DNA from: CAVSWN01 sp046728115
Lineage (GTDB): Bacteria; Acidobacteriota; Vicinamibacteria; Vicinamibacterales; CAVVIG01
Direction of reading: 5' to 3'
Assembly (NCBI GenBank): GCA_046728115.1
Contig: JBKPDW010000432.1
Coordinates: 1 to 5,835 of the forward strand
Length of the DNA stretch: 5,835 bases
The notes below the pieces were generated by a model, which was not told the DNA's origin, made no database searches, and was given only the letters and a program-made list of their open reading frames with translations. The first letter of the stretch is position 1, and each line of letters begins with the position of its first letter. Both the position numbers and the translations under genes were made by a program. This document shows, one piece after another, positions 1 through 5,675 of this stretch.

Positions 1-50
1 GCCTTCATCTCAACGTCGAACGGGGGTGACCGGGATCGACAGGCAGTCAT
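1..50 (-). CDS. Possible N-terminus of the gene downstream of aroB, cut by the left edge
   Basis: Reading leftward, an ATG at 50..48 opens a frame that stays open to the window edge (MTACRSRSPPFDVEMK). A purine-rich AGAGGG lies 3 bases before this ATG, a weak and rather close ribosome binding site. A second in-frame ATG at 8..6 is an equally possible start. The ATG is 11 bases past the aroB stop codon on the same strand, so if it is real the gene is probably co-transcribed with aroB. Sixteen codons are too few to assign a family, and such a short open frame can occur by chance. Confidence 0.3.
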   Translation of the reverse strand, partial: MTACRSRSPPFDVEMK

Positions 51-61
51 GCACCCTCTAA

Positions 62-1156
62 CTATCCCTTGAAGCCGACCCGCTTCATGGCGGACTGGAT
101 CTCCTTATCCGTCACGTCGTCCACGATGGTGGCGGCGCCGATCGCGGTCGGCAGAACGAAATGGAGGCGACCTCCGACCACTTTCTTGTCATGACGAATC
201 GCGGCCACGAGCTGCGTGGACGGCACGTCGCCGACCGGTGGCAACGGTCCCAGGCTGGCGATCAGGTCCGACAGCGCCTGCCGGTCGCGTTCGGCGAGCG
301 CTCCCCGGGTGGCAGCCAGCTGTGCCGCGACGAGCATGCCGATCGCCACGGCTTCACCGTGGCGGAATCGCCGATACTTCGTCACCGCCTCCAGCGCATG
401 TCCCGCCGTGTGACCGAAATTCAGGATCATGCGTGGGCCTGCCTCCCGCTCGTCCCCCGTGACCACGCTGGCCTTGATGCGACACGATTCGGCAATGACA
501 GGCGTCAACGCCTCGGGCGCGCGTTCGAACAGCGCCTTTTTGTCGCTGACGATTCGATCGAACAGCCCCGCGCTCGACGTGACGCCGTATTTGATCACCT
601 CGTACAAGCCTGCTCGGAACTCGCGTCGAGGCAGTGTGGCGAGGACGGTCGGATCGATGACTACGGCATGGGGCTGATGGAACGAGCCGATGAGGTTTTT
701 CCCGAGCGGGTGGTTGACGCCCACCTTGCCGCCGATCGCGCTATCCACCTGGCCGAGCAGCGTCGTCGGGACGTGAATCAGCGCGATTCCGCGCAGAAAC
801 GTCGCGGCTGCGAACCCAGCCATATCGCCGATGACGCCACCCCCGAGCGCGATGAGCGTCGACGCACGGTCGGCCTTGGCCTGCACGAGCGCGTCGTAGA
901 TGCGAGAAACCGTCGCCAGATGCTTGTAGCGCTCGCCATCAGGTACGAGTATCGGGCCGGCACTGGCGGACACGTCGATGCTGCGCGCCAGTCGCGGACC
1001 ATACAGACGCCAGACCAGCGGGCTGGAGACGACGAAGCGCCGGTCCGAGATGCGTCGATCGTCGAGCAGCCGCCCGAGGTTGTCGAGCGAGCCGTCGTGT
1101 ATCGTCACCGAATAGGCACGCGACGGCGTCGTGACGTCAATACGAACGGGATCCAT
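62..1156 (-). CDS. aroB: 3-dehydroquinate synthase
   Basis: This enzyme converts DAHP (3-deoxy-D-arabino-heptulosonate 7-phosphate) to 3-dehydroquinate, the second step of the shikimate pathway. It acts in the cytoplasm and uses NAD+ and a divalent metal. The 364 residues match the usual bacterial AroB length. The NAD-binding loop GGGVIGD is at residues 105-111 and the signature VPTTLLGQVDSAIGGK at 129-144, followed by GKN at 152-154. By family position the metal ligands are E186 (in YEVIK), H249 (in NFGHTAGH) and H266 (in HGE); active-site K144, N154, K189, N246, H253 and K325 are also present. The gene therefore looks intact and active. The ATG at 1156 is the most upstream possible start, because an in-frame TGA lies 27 bases before it at 1183..1181. 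No good Shine-Dalgarno sequence is visible; the nearest purine run (GGAAGAGG) ends about 14 bases upstream. It is divergent from nadB, and a possible gene begins 11 bases after its stop. Confidence 0.98.
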   Translation of the reverse strand: MDPVRIDVTTPSRAYSVTIHDGSLDNLGRLLDDRRISDRRFVVSSPLVWRLYGPRLARSIDVSASAGPILVPDGERYKHLATVSRIYDALVQAKADRASTLIALGGGVIGDMAGFAAATFLRGIALIHVPTTLLGQVDSAIGGKVGVNHPLGKNLIGSFHQPHAVVIDPTVLATLPRREFRAGLYEVIKYGVTSSAGLFDRIVSDKKALFERAPEALTPVIAESCRIKASVVTGDEREAGPRMILNFGHTAGHALEAVTKYRRFRHGEAVAIGMLVAAQLAATRGALAERDRQALSDLIASLGPLPPVGDVPSTQLVAAIRHDKKVVGGRLHFVLPTAIGAATIVDDVTDKEIQSAMKRVGFKG

Positions 1157-1229
1157 TCTTGGACGATGCGCCTCTTCCGCTCACCACGGATGACACCGAG
1201 CGGCGCCAGCGAAGACCGGGAACACTGTT

Positions 1230-1244
1230 TCGTTCGTCAAACGA
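1230..1244. promoter_or_regulatory. Small inverted repeat in the aroB-nadB divergent spacer
   Basis: TCGTT and AACGA flank a 5-base centre (TCGTT-CGTCA-AACGA) in the middle of the 151-bp spacer between the divergent aroB and nadB. The place is right for a shared operator, but 5-bp arms are common by chance and no known regulator site is recognised. I see no convincing -35/-10 pair for aroB in this spacer. Confidence 0.15.
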
Positions 1245-1290
1245 GGACCTCAGTGAATCGACGACCTCCGTGGTAGAGCAATGATCGAGA

Positions 1291-1301
1291 GCTAGGATAG
1301 C
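1291..1301 (+). promoter_or_regulatory. Putative -10 element of nadB within a small palindrome
   Basis: TAGGAT at 1293-1298 fits the TANNNT form of a sigma-70-type -10 element and ends 9 bases before the nadB ATG. It sits inside GCTA-GGA-TAGC, an inverted repeat with 4-bp arms. No good -35 box is visible 16-18 bases upstream. If the hexamer is used, transcription would begin within a few bases of the ATG, giving a leaderless or nearly leaderless mRNA. Its AGGA could alternatively be read as a distant, weak ribosome binding site. Confidence 0.35.
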
Positions 1302-1307
1302 ATTCGC

Positions 1308-2867
1308 ATGCAGTCGGCCGATTTCGTGATCGTCGGCAGCGGCGTCGCCGGTTTGCGCGCAGCGATTGCGCTGGCCGGCGCCGGACGCGTAATCGTTCTC
1401 ACCAAGGCCGCGCCAGGCGAGAGCAACACCGGCTACGCACAGGGCGGCATCGCCGCCGCTATCGGCGACGATGATTCGCCGGCGTTACATGCGGCGGATA
1501 CGGTTCGCGCGGGCGACCGCTTGTGCGACGAAACGGCAGTGCGCGTGCTCGTCGAAGAAGGCCCACATTACGTCCGCGAGCTGCTCGACTGGGGCGTGCG
1601 TTTCGATCGTGCGCCGGACGGCCGTCCCGAGCTGGGCCGTGAGGCTGCGCACAGCGTGCGCCGCGTCCTTCACGCGGGTGACGCGACGGGACGCGAGATT
1701 GGGCGAGTGCTCGGATCCCGTGTGAGGCCGCTTGCCGCTGTCACCACAATCGATCACGCGTGCGTGACGGAATTGCTGCTCGGCAGCAATGGCGTCCGTG
1801 GTGTCGCATACGTGGATTCAGCGGGGGCGTGTCACGAGGTGGAGGCCGCGGCGACGCTGCTGGCGACAGGCGGTGCGGGCCAGGTATTCCGGGATACCAC
1901 TAATCCGGGCGTCGCCACCGGCGACGGGATCGCGCTCGCCTGGCGGGCAGGGGCTCGCACCGCTGATCTGGAGTTCGTGCAGTTCCATCCAACGGCGCTC
2001 AATCTCGCCGGTGCGCCGCGGTTCCTGATTTCGGAGGCGTTGCGCGGGGAGGGGGGCCGGCTCGTCAACGCTGCGGGCGAGGCATTCATGATCCGCAGCC
2101 ATCCGGACGGCGATCTCGCTCCCCGTGATGTGGTCGCGCGGGGCATCGCCCGCGAGGTGGAACGAACCGGCGCGCCTGTGTGCCTGACCCTCGCGCATCT
2201 AGATGCCGCATACGTCAGGCATCGATTTCCAACTATTGCGGCGATGTGCCGGCAAGTGGGCCTCGACCTGGCGCGTGATCCCATCCCGGTCGGACCCGCC
2301 GCGCACTACATCATGGGCGGCATCCAGACGGACGACTGGGCGAGAACGTCGATTCCAGGTCTCTATGCGGCGGGCGAAGTCGCTTGCACCGGCGTTCACG
2401 GCGCGAACCGTCTGGCGAGCAACTCGCTGCTGGAGGGCCTCGTCTTCGGCGCGAGGGCCGCGGCAGCGATGCAGGAAGGGATGCGCCCGGGTTCGTTGCG
2501 CATCGCTGACGTGGCTGATGGCTCATGGCTCATGGCTGAAGATCGGCAGTCGCCATCAGCGACCCTTTATCAGCCATCAGCCGTCACGCCGATTAAGCCG
2601 TTAACCACGGCGGAGATCCGCGAACTGATGTGGCGGAGCGTCGGCCTCTTCCGAACGCGTGAGAGGCTGTTGGCCGCCGTCGAGGCGCTGAGGCGGTGCC
2701 CGACTCCCGACGACTGGTCTCAGAGAACGTTGCTGACCGTCGCGCATCTCATCGCGATGTCCGCGCTCCGCCGCGAAGAGAGCCGCGGCGCGCATTTCCG
2801 CGAGGATTTCCCTGCGAGAGACGATGAGCGCTGGCGGGTGCATCTGATGGATCAGCGAGACGACTGA
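1308..2867 (+). CDS. nadB: L-aspartate oxidase
   Basis: NadB is a flavoprotein that oxidises L-aspartate to iminoaspartate, which NadA condenses with dihydroxyacetone phosphate to make quinolinate for NAD. The 519 residues are near the family norm. The N-terminal FAD-binding loop is GSGVAGL at 11-17 (after VIV-type beta strand), with SNTGYAQGGIAA at 39-50. Substrate-site residues by family position are H227 (FHPTA), R246 and E248 (LRGEGG), R273 (PRD), H333 (AAHYIMGG) and R368 (GANRLASNSLLEG). The C-terminal helical domain begins near residue 433 and ends with the conserved SRGAHFREDFP at 492-502. Unusually, residues about 400-428 are encoded by heptamer repeats (see the repeat entry) and form a linker between the catalytic region and the helical domain, so function is probably kept. 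Lengths and motifs separate it from succinate dehydrogenase flavoprotein, its closest paralogue. No nadA or nadC is in the window. Confidence 0.97.
   Translation: MQSADFVIVGSGVAGLRAAIALAGAGRVIVLTKAAPGESNTGYAQGGIAAAIGDDDSPALHAADTVRAGDRLCDETAVRVLVEEGPHYVRELLDWGVRFDRAPDGRPELGREAAHSVRRVLHAGDATGREIGRVLGSRVRPLAAVTTIDHACVTELLLGSNGVRGVAYVDSAGACHEVEAAATLLATGGAGQVFRDTTNPGVATGDGIALAWRAGARTADLEFVQFHPTALNLAGAPRFLISEALRGEGGRLVNAAGEAFMIRSHPDGDLAPRDVVARGIAREVERTGAPVCLTLAHLDAAYVRHRFPTIAAMCRQVGLDLARDPIPVGPAAHYIMGGIQTDDWARTSIPGLYAAGEVACTGVHGANRLASNSLLEGLVFGARAAAAMQEGMRPGSLRIADVADGSWLMAEDRQSPSATLYQPSAVTPIKPLTTAEIRELMWRSVGLFRTRERLLAAVEALRRCPTPDDWSQRTLLTVAHLIAMSALRREESRGAHFREDFPARDDERWRVHLMDQRDD
2507..2589. repeat. 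Heptamer repeats forming an imperfect inverted repeat inside nadB
   Basis: The left arm is four adjacent heptamers: GGCTGAT (2513-2519), GGCTCAT (2520-2526), GGCTCAT (2527-2533) and GGCTGAA (2534-2540). The right arm holds the reverse complement in a single 7-base register: ATCAGCG (2555-2561), a diverged ACCCTTT (2562-2568), then ATCAGCC at 2569-2575 and 2576-2582. The outer ends also pair, TGACG at 2507-2511 with CGTCA within 2583-2587 allowing small bulges. The whole element is translated, giving NadB residues about 400-428 (A, D, S, P and Q rich), with the frame kept. Confidence 0.8.
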
Positions 2868-2892
2868 GAGTCCTCCGAGGTGCCCTCTCCAG

Positions 2893-2916
2893 CACAAGGA
2901 CACCAAGACACGGATG
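2893..2916. repeat. Degenerate octamer repeat in the nadB-proS spacer
   Basis: Three adjacent units share the CACMARGA pattern: CACAAGGA (2893-2900), CACCAAGA (2901-2908) and the diverged CACGGATG (2909-2916). This occupies part of the 118-bp spacer after nadB. It is short enough to be chance, but is listed because other short tandem repeats occur in this window. Confidence 0.3.
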
Positions 2917-2964
2917 AACCTGTCACGCACAATCAACCTCCTGTGGTCGCGGAGAGCTTGGCGT

Positions 2965-2979
2965 TGAGTAAAATACTCA
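2965..2979 (+). promoter_or_regulatory. Palindrome containing the putative -10 element of proS
   Basis: TGAGTA-AAA-TACTCA is a perfect inverted repeat with 6-bp arms ending 6 bases before the proS ATG. It contains TAAAAT (2969-2974), five of six matches to the TATAAT -10 consensus, 11 bases before the ATG. No good -35 box stands at the expected distance. The stretch between hexamer and ATG is pyrimidine-rich (CTCATCTCCC), with no ribosome binding site. It could be a promoter for a very short leader, an operator overlapping that promoter, or both. Confidence 0.4.
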
Positions 2980-2985
2980 TCTCCC

Positions 2986-4440
2986 ATGTCTAAACTCGAC
3001 AAAGCAGATTCATTCGTCACTGAAATCACCCCGCGCTCGCAGGATTTTTCGCGCTGGTACCTCGATGTCGTGCGCCGCGCGGAGTTGTCGGACTACTCGC
3101 CCGTCAAGGGCTGCATGGTCATCCGGCCTTATGGCTATGCGATCTGGGAACTGATCCAGGAGGCCTTCGATCGCGAATTCAAGGCGACCGGCCACGTGAA
3201 TGCGTATTTTCCGCTCTTCATCCCGGAAGGGCTGCTGCAAAAGGAGGCCGAGCACGTCGAGGGTTTTGCGCCGCAGGTCGCCTATGTGACGCACGGCGGC
3301 GGCGAAGAACTCGAGGAGAAGCTCGTCATCCGGCCGACGTCCGAAGCGATCATCGGCACGATGTACGCGAAGTGGGTGCAGTCGTGGCGCGATTTGCCCA
3401 TCCTCATCAACCAGTGGGCCAACGTCGTTCGGTGGGAAAAAGTGACGCGGCCGTTTCTGCGCACGACGGAATTCCTGTGGCAGGAAGGGCACACAGCGCA
3501 CGAGACCCACGACGAAGCGCAGGCGGAAACGATGAGGATCCTCGATCTCTATGCCGACGTTGCGCATCGAACGCTCGCTATGCCGGTCGTCAAAGGTATC
3601 AAGAGCGACAGCGAGAAATTTGCGGGCGCGCTGCGAACCTATTCGATCGAGGCGCTGATGGGCGACGGCCGCGCGCTGCAGGCCGGGACATCGCACAACC
3701 TCGGTCAGAACTTCGCCAAGGCGTTCGAGATCACATTCCAGGCGCGAGACAAGTCGTTGCAGTACGTTTGGGGGACGTCCTGGGGCGTTTCCACGCGCCT
3801 GATCGGTGGCGTGATCATGACGCACGGCGACGACAGCGGCCTCGTCCTGCCGCCGCGCGTCGCGCCGTATCAGGTGGTGATCGTGCCGATCGGCCGCGAA
3901 AACTGGCGCGAGACGGTGCTGCCCCGGGCGAAGGACATTCATCGCGAGCTCGCGGCCGGCGGCATCCGGGTCACGCTCGACGATCGCGACGAGCGTCCCG
4001 GATGGAAGTTCTCGGAGTGGGAGCTGCGAGGCGTTCCGCTGCGCGTCGAGATCGGACCGAAAGACATCGAGAAGTCCGCGGTGCTCGTTGCTCGCCGGGA
4101 TACGCGCGAGAAACGGAGCCTTCCGATGACCAATCTGGCCGCTCAGCTGCGCGACCTGCTCGATGCGGTGCAGAACAACCTCCTCGAACGCGCGCGGCAG
4201 TTCCGCGAGGAGCACACGCATCGAGTGGCCACCTACGACGAGTTCAAGCAGATCATGGACGGCCGTCCCGGATTCGTGATCGCCCGGTGGTGCGGCGCCG
4301 CCGATTGCGAGGCCCAGATCAAAACGGAGACTCAGGCCACGATCCGCAACATGCCGATCGACGGCGCCGAGCCGGGCGGGCGTTGCATCCGCTGCGACGG
4401 CGATGCCAAAGCCGAGGCGTGGTTTGCCAAGGCGTACTGA
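2986..4440 (+). CDS. proS: Prolyl-tRNA synthetase, short archaeal/eukaryotic-like type
   Basis: This class II aminoacyl-tRNA synthetase activates proline with ATP and charges tRNA(Pro) in the cytoplasm. Its 484 residues match the short ProRS form known from archaea, eukaryotes and some bacteria such as Thermus, not the E. coli form of about 570 residues that carries an inserted editing domain. Catalytic-domain motifs include RPTSE at 116-120, the motif 2 region FLRTTEFLWQEGHTAH at 157-172, and the motif 3 region GVIMTHGDDSGLVLPPR at 275-291. The anticodon-binding domain covers roughly 292-395. The C-terminal domain has four cysteines, C436, C441, C467 and C470 (CX4C and CX2C), as in the zinc site of Thermus ProRS, and the chain ends in tyrosine as in this subtype. 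With no INS domain, it must clear mischarged Ala-tRNA(Pro) by a separate factor, if at all; none is in the window. The ATG has no visible ribosome binding site. The stop is 7 bp from the converging HEAT-repeat gene. Confidence 0.97.
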   Translation: MSKLDKADSFVTEITPRSQDFSRWYLDVVRRAELSDYSPVKGCMVIRPYGYAIWELIQEAFDREFKATGHVNAYFPLFIPEGLLQKEAEHVEGFAPQVAYVTHGGGEELEEKLVIRPTSEAIIGTMYAKWVQSWRDLPILINQWANVVRWEKVTRPFLRTTEFLWQEGHTAHETHDEAQAETMRILDLYADVAHRTLAMPVVKGIKSDSEKFAGALRTYSIEALMGDGRALQAGTSHNLGQNFAKAFEITFQARDKSLQYVWGTSWGVSTRLIGGVIMTHGDDSGLVLPPRVAPYQVVIVPIGRENWRETVLPRAKDIHRELAAGGIRVTLDDRDERPGWKFSEWELRGVPLRVEIGPKDIEKSAVLVARRDTREKRSLPMTNLAAQLRDLLDAVQNNLLERARQFREEHTHRVATYDEFKQIMDGRPGFVIARWCGAADCEAQIKTETQATIRNMPIDGAEPGGRCIRCDGDAKAEAWFAKAY

Positions 4441-4447
4441 CGCTCAA

Positions 4448-5479
4448 TTAGCCATCAGCCATGTCCGCGAGTACCGTCGGCCATCGTTTTTCAATCCGTT
4501 TCAACAGCGCACTCCGCCGCGTGAGCTTCTCGCGCTTGACGATCGTGCGGAAGGTGTCACGCAAGTGTTGCCGCCACCAGTCGCGCTGGAGGCGGCCCGC
4601 TCTGGTCGAGCGCACGTAGGCGCCCGCCAGCGGCACGAGACACGACGCATCGCCGGCGACCGACAGTGCCGACAGGAACTCGACCGGGAGTGGCGCGTCC
4701 GCGCGGTCGAGGGCTTCGCGGAGATCGTACAGCGCGAGGCGGCTACCGCGGTTGGCCAGCGCAACATGCGCGGCGGCGCGGGCCATCATCCACTCCATAC
4801 GGCGCGGTTGAGGCTCTCCGCCCTCGCGATCGCGCACGCGTTCGACGATCGCGAGAAGAAGCGGCAGCGGTGCGGTGTCTGCCGCCGCGGCGATCGCCTG
4901 ATGCAGGACGTGAGGGTCGTCAGGGAGTCCCTGCTCGGCCGCCTGCGTCAGCTGCACGAGAGGGTCCACACGCGACGGCTTTTGGGGCGCCTTTCGGCGG
5001 TCGGCGACGAGTTCGCGCACCGCGCTGCTGGGATCATCGGCAAGCGATTTCAGTAGCGGCTCGACCGTCGAGCGCTCCAGATCCATCAGCGTGCGCAACG
5101 CCGCCAGCCGCACCGGTTCGGAGCGTCGCTGATCGATGACTGCGACGGTCACGGCATCGACGATTGTCGCGCTCTGTGGACCGCGCACGAACGTGCGCGC
5201 GACTGCAATCGCAGCGACTGCCACCATCGGATCCGCGTCGGGGATGGCGCCTAGCGCGCATTCGAGCGCGTGCGGATCTGCAATCGCTTCCAGAGCCCGG
5301 AATGCGGCCGCTCGCGCGGCCGGAGCGGCGCGCGATCCGCCCAACGCGATCAGCCGTTCCACTGCGCGCGCGCCGAGGACGATGAGCCTCGCAACTGCGG
5401 CTTCGCGCGCGACTTCATCGCGACTTAGATCCGCGACGAGCCTGTCGATTTGTTGTGAAGAGGACGGTTTGATCGCCAA
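4448..5479 (-). CDS. HEAT-repeat-like alpha-solenoid protein, function unknown
   Basis: The 343-residue product is rich in alanine, leucine and arginine, with repeating pairs of amphipathic helices of about 30-40 residues, for example around 8-46, 52-80, 83-118, 121-149 and 172-215. This pattern is typical of HEAT or PBS-lyase-like HEAT scaffolds that bind other proteins. The C-terminal third (about 225-336) is also helical and ends in a basic stretch (RTIVKREKLTRRSALLKRIEKRW). There is no signal peptide, membrane segment or catalytic motif, so it is probably cytoplasmic. The start is TTG at 5479; an in-frame TAA at 5494..5492 rules out an earlier one, and TTG is the best start that keeps the first helix. 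The final codons (ADMADG) lie in a copy of the heptamer repeat also found in nadB. It follows the Pal-like gene on the same strand but is separated by 196 bp of repeats, so co-transcription is uncertain. I do not recognise a named family. Confidence 0.85.
   Translation of the reverse strand: MAIKPSSSQQIDRLVADLSRDEVAREAAVARLIVLGARAVERLIALGGSRAAPAARAAAFRALEAIADPHALECALGAIPDADPMVAVAAIAVARTFVRGPQSATIVDAVTVAVIDQRRSEPVRLAALRTLMDLERSTVEPLLKSLADDPSSAVRELVADRRKAPQKPSRVDPLVQLTQAAEQGLPDDPHVLHQAIAAAADTAPLPLLLAIVERVRDREGGEPQPRRMEWMMARAAAHVALANRGSRLALYDLREALDRADAPLPVEFLSALSVAGDASCLVPLAGAYVRSTRAGRLQRDWWRQHLRDTFRTIVKREKLTRRSALLKRIEKRWPTVLADMADG
4450..4465. repeat. Copy of the nadB heptamer repeat at the 3' end of the HEAT-repeat gene
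   Basis: On the minus strand this reads GACATGGCTGATGGCT, which matches GACGTGGCTGATGGCT at 2508-2523 in nadB in 15 of 16 positions. Both copies are translated in the same frame relative to the motif (AD-M/V-ADG). Here the last T of the motif is the first base of the TAA stop, so the element sets the C-terminus of the protein. Confidence 0.55.
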
Positions 5480-5488
5480 TTGCCGACG

Positions 5489-5494
5489 ATCTTA
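5489..5494 (-). promoter_or_regulatory. Putative -10 element of the HEAT-repeat gene
   Basis: The minus strand has TAAGAT (TANNNT form) ending 9 bases before the TTG start at 5479, the same spacing as TAGGAT before nadB. The bases between are CGTCGGCAA, with no Shine-Dalgarno sequence. No good -35 box is seen. The TAA of this hexamer is also the in-frame stop that limits the start of the gene. Confidence 0.3.
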
Positions 5495-5540
5495 CCTGCA
5501 GGGGCTATTACTCTTTGCACATCGGGCGTAGCGGTCTGTC

Positions 5541-5601
5541 CTTTGTGCTCGGGTCTTGGTTCTCGGTCCGTCCCCTCGTCCTCTGTTCTTGGTGCGCTGT
5601 C
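5541..5601. repeat. Degenerate heptamer array, CTYKGTY family
   Basis: The plus strand reads as 7-base units of a common pattern: CTTTGTG (5541), CTCGGGT (5548), CTTGGTT (5555), CTCGGTC (5562), then a C/T-rich stretch where the register slips, then CTCTGTT (5581), CTTGGTG (5588) and CGCTGTC (5595). The array occupies about a third of the 196-bp spacer between the HEAT-repeat gene and the Pal-like gene. Frames open across it do not resemble proteins and simply translate the repeat. Confidence 0.6.
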
Positions 5602-5612
5602 TGGGATAAGAA

Positions 5613-5668
5613 GGGATTGGGCATGAGGGCGAGGATTGACCAATCCACAACCCCAATCCCTAATCCCC
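5613..5668. repeat. AATCCCY heptamers and hairpin beside the Pal-like gene
   Basis: Heptamers AATCCAC (5642), AATCCCT (5655) and AATCCCC (5662) lie on the plus strand, with the reverse complement GGGATTGGG at 5613-5621. The outer arms GGGATTGGG (5613-5621) and CCCAATCCC (5652-5660) pair perfectly, and inside them GGATTG (5633-5638) pairs with CAATCC (5641-5646) across two bases. Reading along the Pal-like gene, the hairpin begins 15 bases after its stop. It might end or stabilise that transcript, but no U-tract follows it, so it is not a standard intrinsic terminator. Confidence 0.55.
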
Positions 5669-5675
5669 TCGCGTT

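Noticed and set aside
161..1276. Long plus-strand open frame (371 codons) across aroB
   Set aside because: It is antisense to a clear AroB with all its motifs. Its translation is arginine-rich with no recognisable domain, as expected from GC-rich codon structure read on the other strand.
1200..1307. A full sigma-70 promoter for aroB in the divergent spacer
   Set aside because: A TTGACG-like box can be read on the minus strand near 1240, but no acceptable -10 hexamer lies 15-18 bases from it.
2507..2589. The nadB repeat as a CRISPR array or insertion sequence end
   Set aside because: Units are adjacent 7-mers with no spacers, and there is no transposase, target duplication or cas gene.
2866..2889. 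Possible terminator hairpin after nadB (GAGAG and CTCTC arms)
   Set aside because: The arms are only 5 bp, they overlap the stop codon, the loop is 14 bases and no U-tract follows. It is not convincing as an intrinsic terminator.
3010..4221. Long minus-strand open frame (403 codons) across proS
   Set aside because: It is antisense to an intact ProRS and its product is rich in R, H and D with no family resemblance. It is a shadow frame.
3372..4451. Long plus-strand open frame (359 codons) overlapping proS in another frame
   Set aside because: Its translation is dominated by R, A and G, typical of an out-of-frame read of GC-rich coding DNA. The ProRS frame explains the region completely.
4403..5056. 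Plus-strand open frame (217 codons) across the HEAT-repeat gene
   Set aside because: It is antisense to the solenoid-like frame, starts inside proS and shows no domain or hydrophobic core pattern.
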